This document shows, in pieces, positions 62,000-64,000 of a stretch of DNA of 64,000 nt. Both the position numbers and the translations under genes were made by a program. This DNA is from Anabaena sp. UHCC 0187 (GTDB lineage: Bacteria > Cyanobacteriota > Cyanobacteriia > Cyanobacteriales > Nostocaceae): the NCBI RefSeq assembly GCF_009712035.1, contig NZ_VILB01000011.1:355872-419871 (forward strand). Reading direction: 5' to 3'. The notes beneath the pieces were generated by a model. It did not search any database, was not told where the DNA came from, and worked only from the letters and a program-made list of their open reading frames with translations. Within the stretch, counting starts at the first letter, position 1. Each line of letters opens with the position of its first letter.

Positions 62000-64000
62000 A
62001 TGAACACACCCACCACATCATCAACTCGCTTAGATTTTTACTATCAGCAAATCAAGACAATTATTTTAGCGCGTCAAAACCCCATTACCGGGTTATTACC
62101 AGCGAGTACCGCTATTACTGCTCATGGTGATTATACGGATGCGTGGGTGCGAGATAATGTTTATAGTATTTTAGCAGTTTGGGGTTTAGCCTTAGCCTAT
62201 CGCAAATTAGACCATGATGATGGACGCACTTACGAACTCGAACATAGTGTTGTCAAATTAATGCGTGGCTTGTTATTTGCCATGATGCGACAATCCCATA
62301 AAGTAGAAACATTTAAACATACACAATCTTTATTAGATGGACTGCACGCCAAATACAACACAGCTACAGGTGATATAGTCGTTGGTGATGATGAATGGGG
62401 ACATTTACAAATTGACGCGACATCTATCTTCTTATTAATGTTGGCACAAATGACCGCCAGCGGATTATCAATTATTTTTACATTGGATGAAGTGAACTTT
62501 GTCCAAAACCTAGTTTATTATATTGGTCGAGCGTACCGAACACCAGATTTTGGGATTTGGGAACGGGGGAATAAAACTAATCATGGTAGTGCAGAATTAA
62601 ACGCCAGTTCCTTGGGAATGGCTAAAGCTGCTTTAGAATCAATCAATGGACTAAATTTATTTGGTGTTCATGGTAGTCAAGCATCAGTAATTCATGTTTT
62701 ACCAGATGAAATTGCTAGAGCCAGAATTACTTTAGAATCTTTATTACCTAGGGAATCAGGTTCTAAAGAAATTGATGCGGCGTTATTAAGTATTATTAGT
62801 TATCCCGCTTTTGCTGTCAAAGATGAAGCATTGCGAGAACGCACATTTAAAGAAATTATTAATAAATTAGAAGGAAAATATGGTTGTAAACGGTTTTTAA
62901 GAGATGGACATCAAACCGTTTTAGAAGATCCTGAACGTTTACACTATGAACCTGGTGAACTTAAAGAATTTGAGCATATTGAATGTGAATGGCCATTATT
63001 TTTCACTTATTTAGTGCTTGATGGATTATTTCGCGGGGAAAAAGCACAAATTGAGAAATATCAACAACTTTTAAAATCATTATTGGTAGAAGAGAATGGC
63101 TTACAGCTATTACCAGAAATTTATTATGTTCCTGAAGAGAATATAGAAGCTGAAAAATTAAATCCTCAATCTCAATCACGTTTACCCAATGAAAATATTC
63201 CTTTAGTTTGGGCGCAAAGTTTATATTATCTGGGTGAAATGTTAAGCGAAGGCTTGATTTCCCTAGGAGATATTGATCCTTTAGGTAGACATTTGAGCGT
63301 AGGAAAAAAACGCAGTGCGTTAGTCCAAATTGCTTTAATAGCAGAAGATGAAGCCCTACAAACGCAATTAGAAGTATATGGAATTGAAACCCAAACACCT
63401 ACCCAAATCGCACCAATTCAAATTAGAAAATCTGAAGAACTTTCCCGAATTTATACACAAATTGGCAGAAATGATCAACTGGGTTTAACAGGCCGTCCCC
63501 TGCGAAGATTGAGAAGTTTAACCATATCGAGATTCTTTCGGATTCGAGATCAAACAGTGGTATTTTTACCATCATTTCTAGATTCTCAGCAGTTTTATTT
63601 AACCCTTGATTATCACTTCTTAGTAGATCAAATTAGAGGTGAATTGGCTTATATCCAACAATACTGGAGTGATTTAGGTCGTCCTACCTTAACCTTAATG
63701 ATTACTCGGACAATGTTAGAAACTGGGTCAGAAGCATTATTAGAATTAATGCAAGAACTTAAAGATGGTATTTGTCATGGAGTGCAGGTAAAATTAGGAA
63801 AACTCAATCAATTAATGCTGACAGCCGCAATTCAAAGAATTGATTTTCTGTCAGATACAGAATTATCACAATCATCAGTTAAAAACCGGGGAATCCGTTG
63901 TTATTACCTGACTTCTCATTTAGAAAAAAGTTGGTCTTTGGGACATACCCAAGAATTCCAAATGGAATACGAAACTAACTTAGATTTATTATTAGAATAT
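62000..64000 (+). CDS. GH15 / phosphorylase-kinase alpha-like (alpha/alpha)6 protein, 3' end outside window
   Basis: An open frame starts at the ATG at 62000 and has no stop to the window end, so 667 residues are visible. The N-terminal half is an (alpha/alpha)6 barrel of the glucoamylase-like family: ITAHGDYTDAWVRDNVYSI, GDDEWGHLQIDATSIFLLM, WERGNKTNHGSAELNASSLG, and ECEWPLFFTYLVLDGLF. These match bacterial homologues of the phosphorylase kinase alpha/beta regulatory subunit. The C-terminal part (after ~490) is a family-specific domain. It may act on glycogen or in its regulation; enzyme activity is not certain. It stands behind a repeat-rich region. Confidence 0.88.
   Translation, partial: MNTPTTSSTRLDFYYQQIKTIILARQNPITGLLPASTAITAHGDYTDAWVRDNVYSILAVWGLALAYRKLDHDDGRTYELEHSVVKLMRGLLFAMMRQSHKVETFKHTQSLLDGLHAKYNTATGDIVVGDDEWGHLQIDATSIFLLMLAQMTASGLSIIFTLDEVNFVQNLVYYIGRAYRTPDFGIWERGNKTNHGSAELNASSLGMAKAALESINGLNLFGVHGSQASVIHVLPDEIARARITLESLLPRESGSKEIDAALLSIISYPAFAVKDEALRERTFKEIINKLEGKYGCKRFLRDGHQTVLEDPERLHYEPGELKEFEHIECEWPLFFTYLVLDGLFRGEKAQIEKYQQLLKSLLVEENGLQLLPEIYYVPEENIEAEKLNPQSQSRLPNENIPLVWAQSLYYLGEMLSEGLISLGDIDPLGRHLSVGKKRSALVQIALIAEDEALQTQLEVYGIETQTPTQIAPIQIRKSEELSRIYTQIGRNDQLGLTGRPLRRLRSLTISRFFRIRDQTVVFLPSFLDSQQFYLTLDYHFLVDQIRGELAYIQQYWSDLGRPTLTLMITRTMLETGSEALLELMQELKDGICHGVQVKLGKLNQLMLTAAIQRIDFLSDTELSQSSVKNRGIRCYYLTSHLEKSWSLGHTQEFQMEYETNLDLLLEY

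Overview
The window is chromosomal DNA of a filamentous cyanobacterium, most likely a heterocyst-forming Nostocales (Anabaena/Nostoc/Dolichospermum-like). The evidence is an AT-rich genome with HIP1 octamers (GCGATCGC at 615, 3515 and 6981), a kaiABC clock cluster with a shortened KaiA followed by a TolC/HgdD-type outer membrane protein, a SufR-controlled suf operon, the Calvin-cycle type GAPDH Gap2, Ycf20, a photosystem II S4 protein, cyanobacterial glycerate kinase, and the dense short repeats (tandem heptamers, small hairpins) typical of this order.

Layout. 1-13358 is an exopolysaccharide/glycan region: six GT4 and GT2 glycosyltransferases, a Wzy/O-antigen-ligase-like membrane protein, a PIG-L deacetylase, an aspartoacylase-family hydrolase and a secreted or membrane-anchored beta-propeller protein. 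13607-15233 holds an orphan sugar-type ABC ATPase and a small exported protein. 15522-20003 is a four-gene NAD operon on the minus strand (pncB-nadD-nrtR-like-nadE) covering all Preiss-Handler steps, with a near-ideal palindrome just before pncB. 20383-25154 holds a 49-aa protein, a TPR protein, a YbjQ protein, a four-TM protein and a SulP anion transporter paired with a Tat-exported beta-carbonic-anhydrase-like protein. 25308-29842 is a small accessory islet on the minus strand: Uma2, HicAB, a MazF-like toxin with a chimeric antitoxin, an ADP-ribosyltransferase-like protein and a membrane Ser/Thr kinase.

30184-36089 is sufR, two SufR operators, then sufBCDS. 36179-39771 carries a low-molecular-weight phosphatase, ybaB, murB and murC. 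40365-46620 contains gap2, thiL, glycerate kinase, ycf20, a lipoprotein and a GT39 glycosyltransferase. 46706-55179 is a hybrid histidine kinase divergent from kaiA-kaiB-kaiC-tolC. 55367-61112 has two conserved cyanobacterial proteins, the S4 protein, tRNA-Val(GAC), two small proteins and ppc. From 62000 a GH15/phosphorylase-kinase-like protein runs off the right edge.

No single spectacular new system is visible. The best leads are: (i) the NAD operon with a Nudix protein whose catalytic box is destroyed, next to a matching palindrome; (ii) the kaiA reading frame that extends upstream of the usual short KaiA; (iii) the SulP/exported-CA pair; (iv) the toxin islet with a fused antitoxin and an ART-like protein; (v) a dispersed hairpin family that sits just after stop codons; and (vi) short repeats that appear to have landed in frame inside sufD and ppc. 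All functional calls come from motif reading and memory of families; no searches were run.
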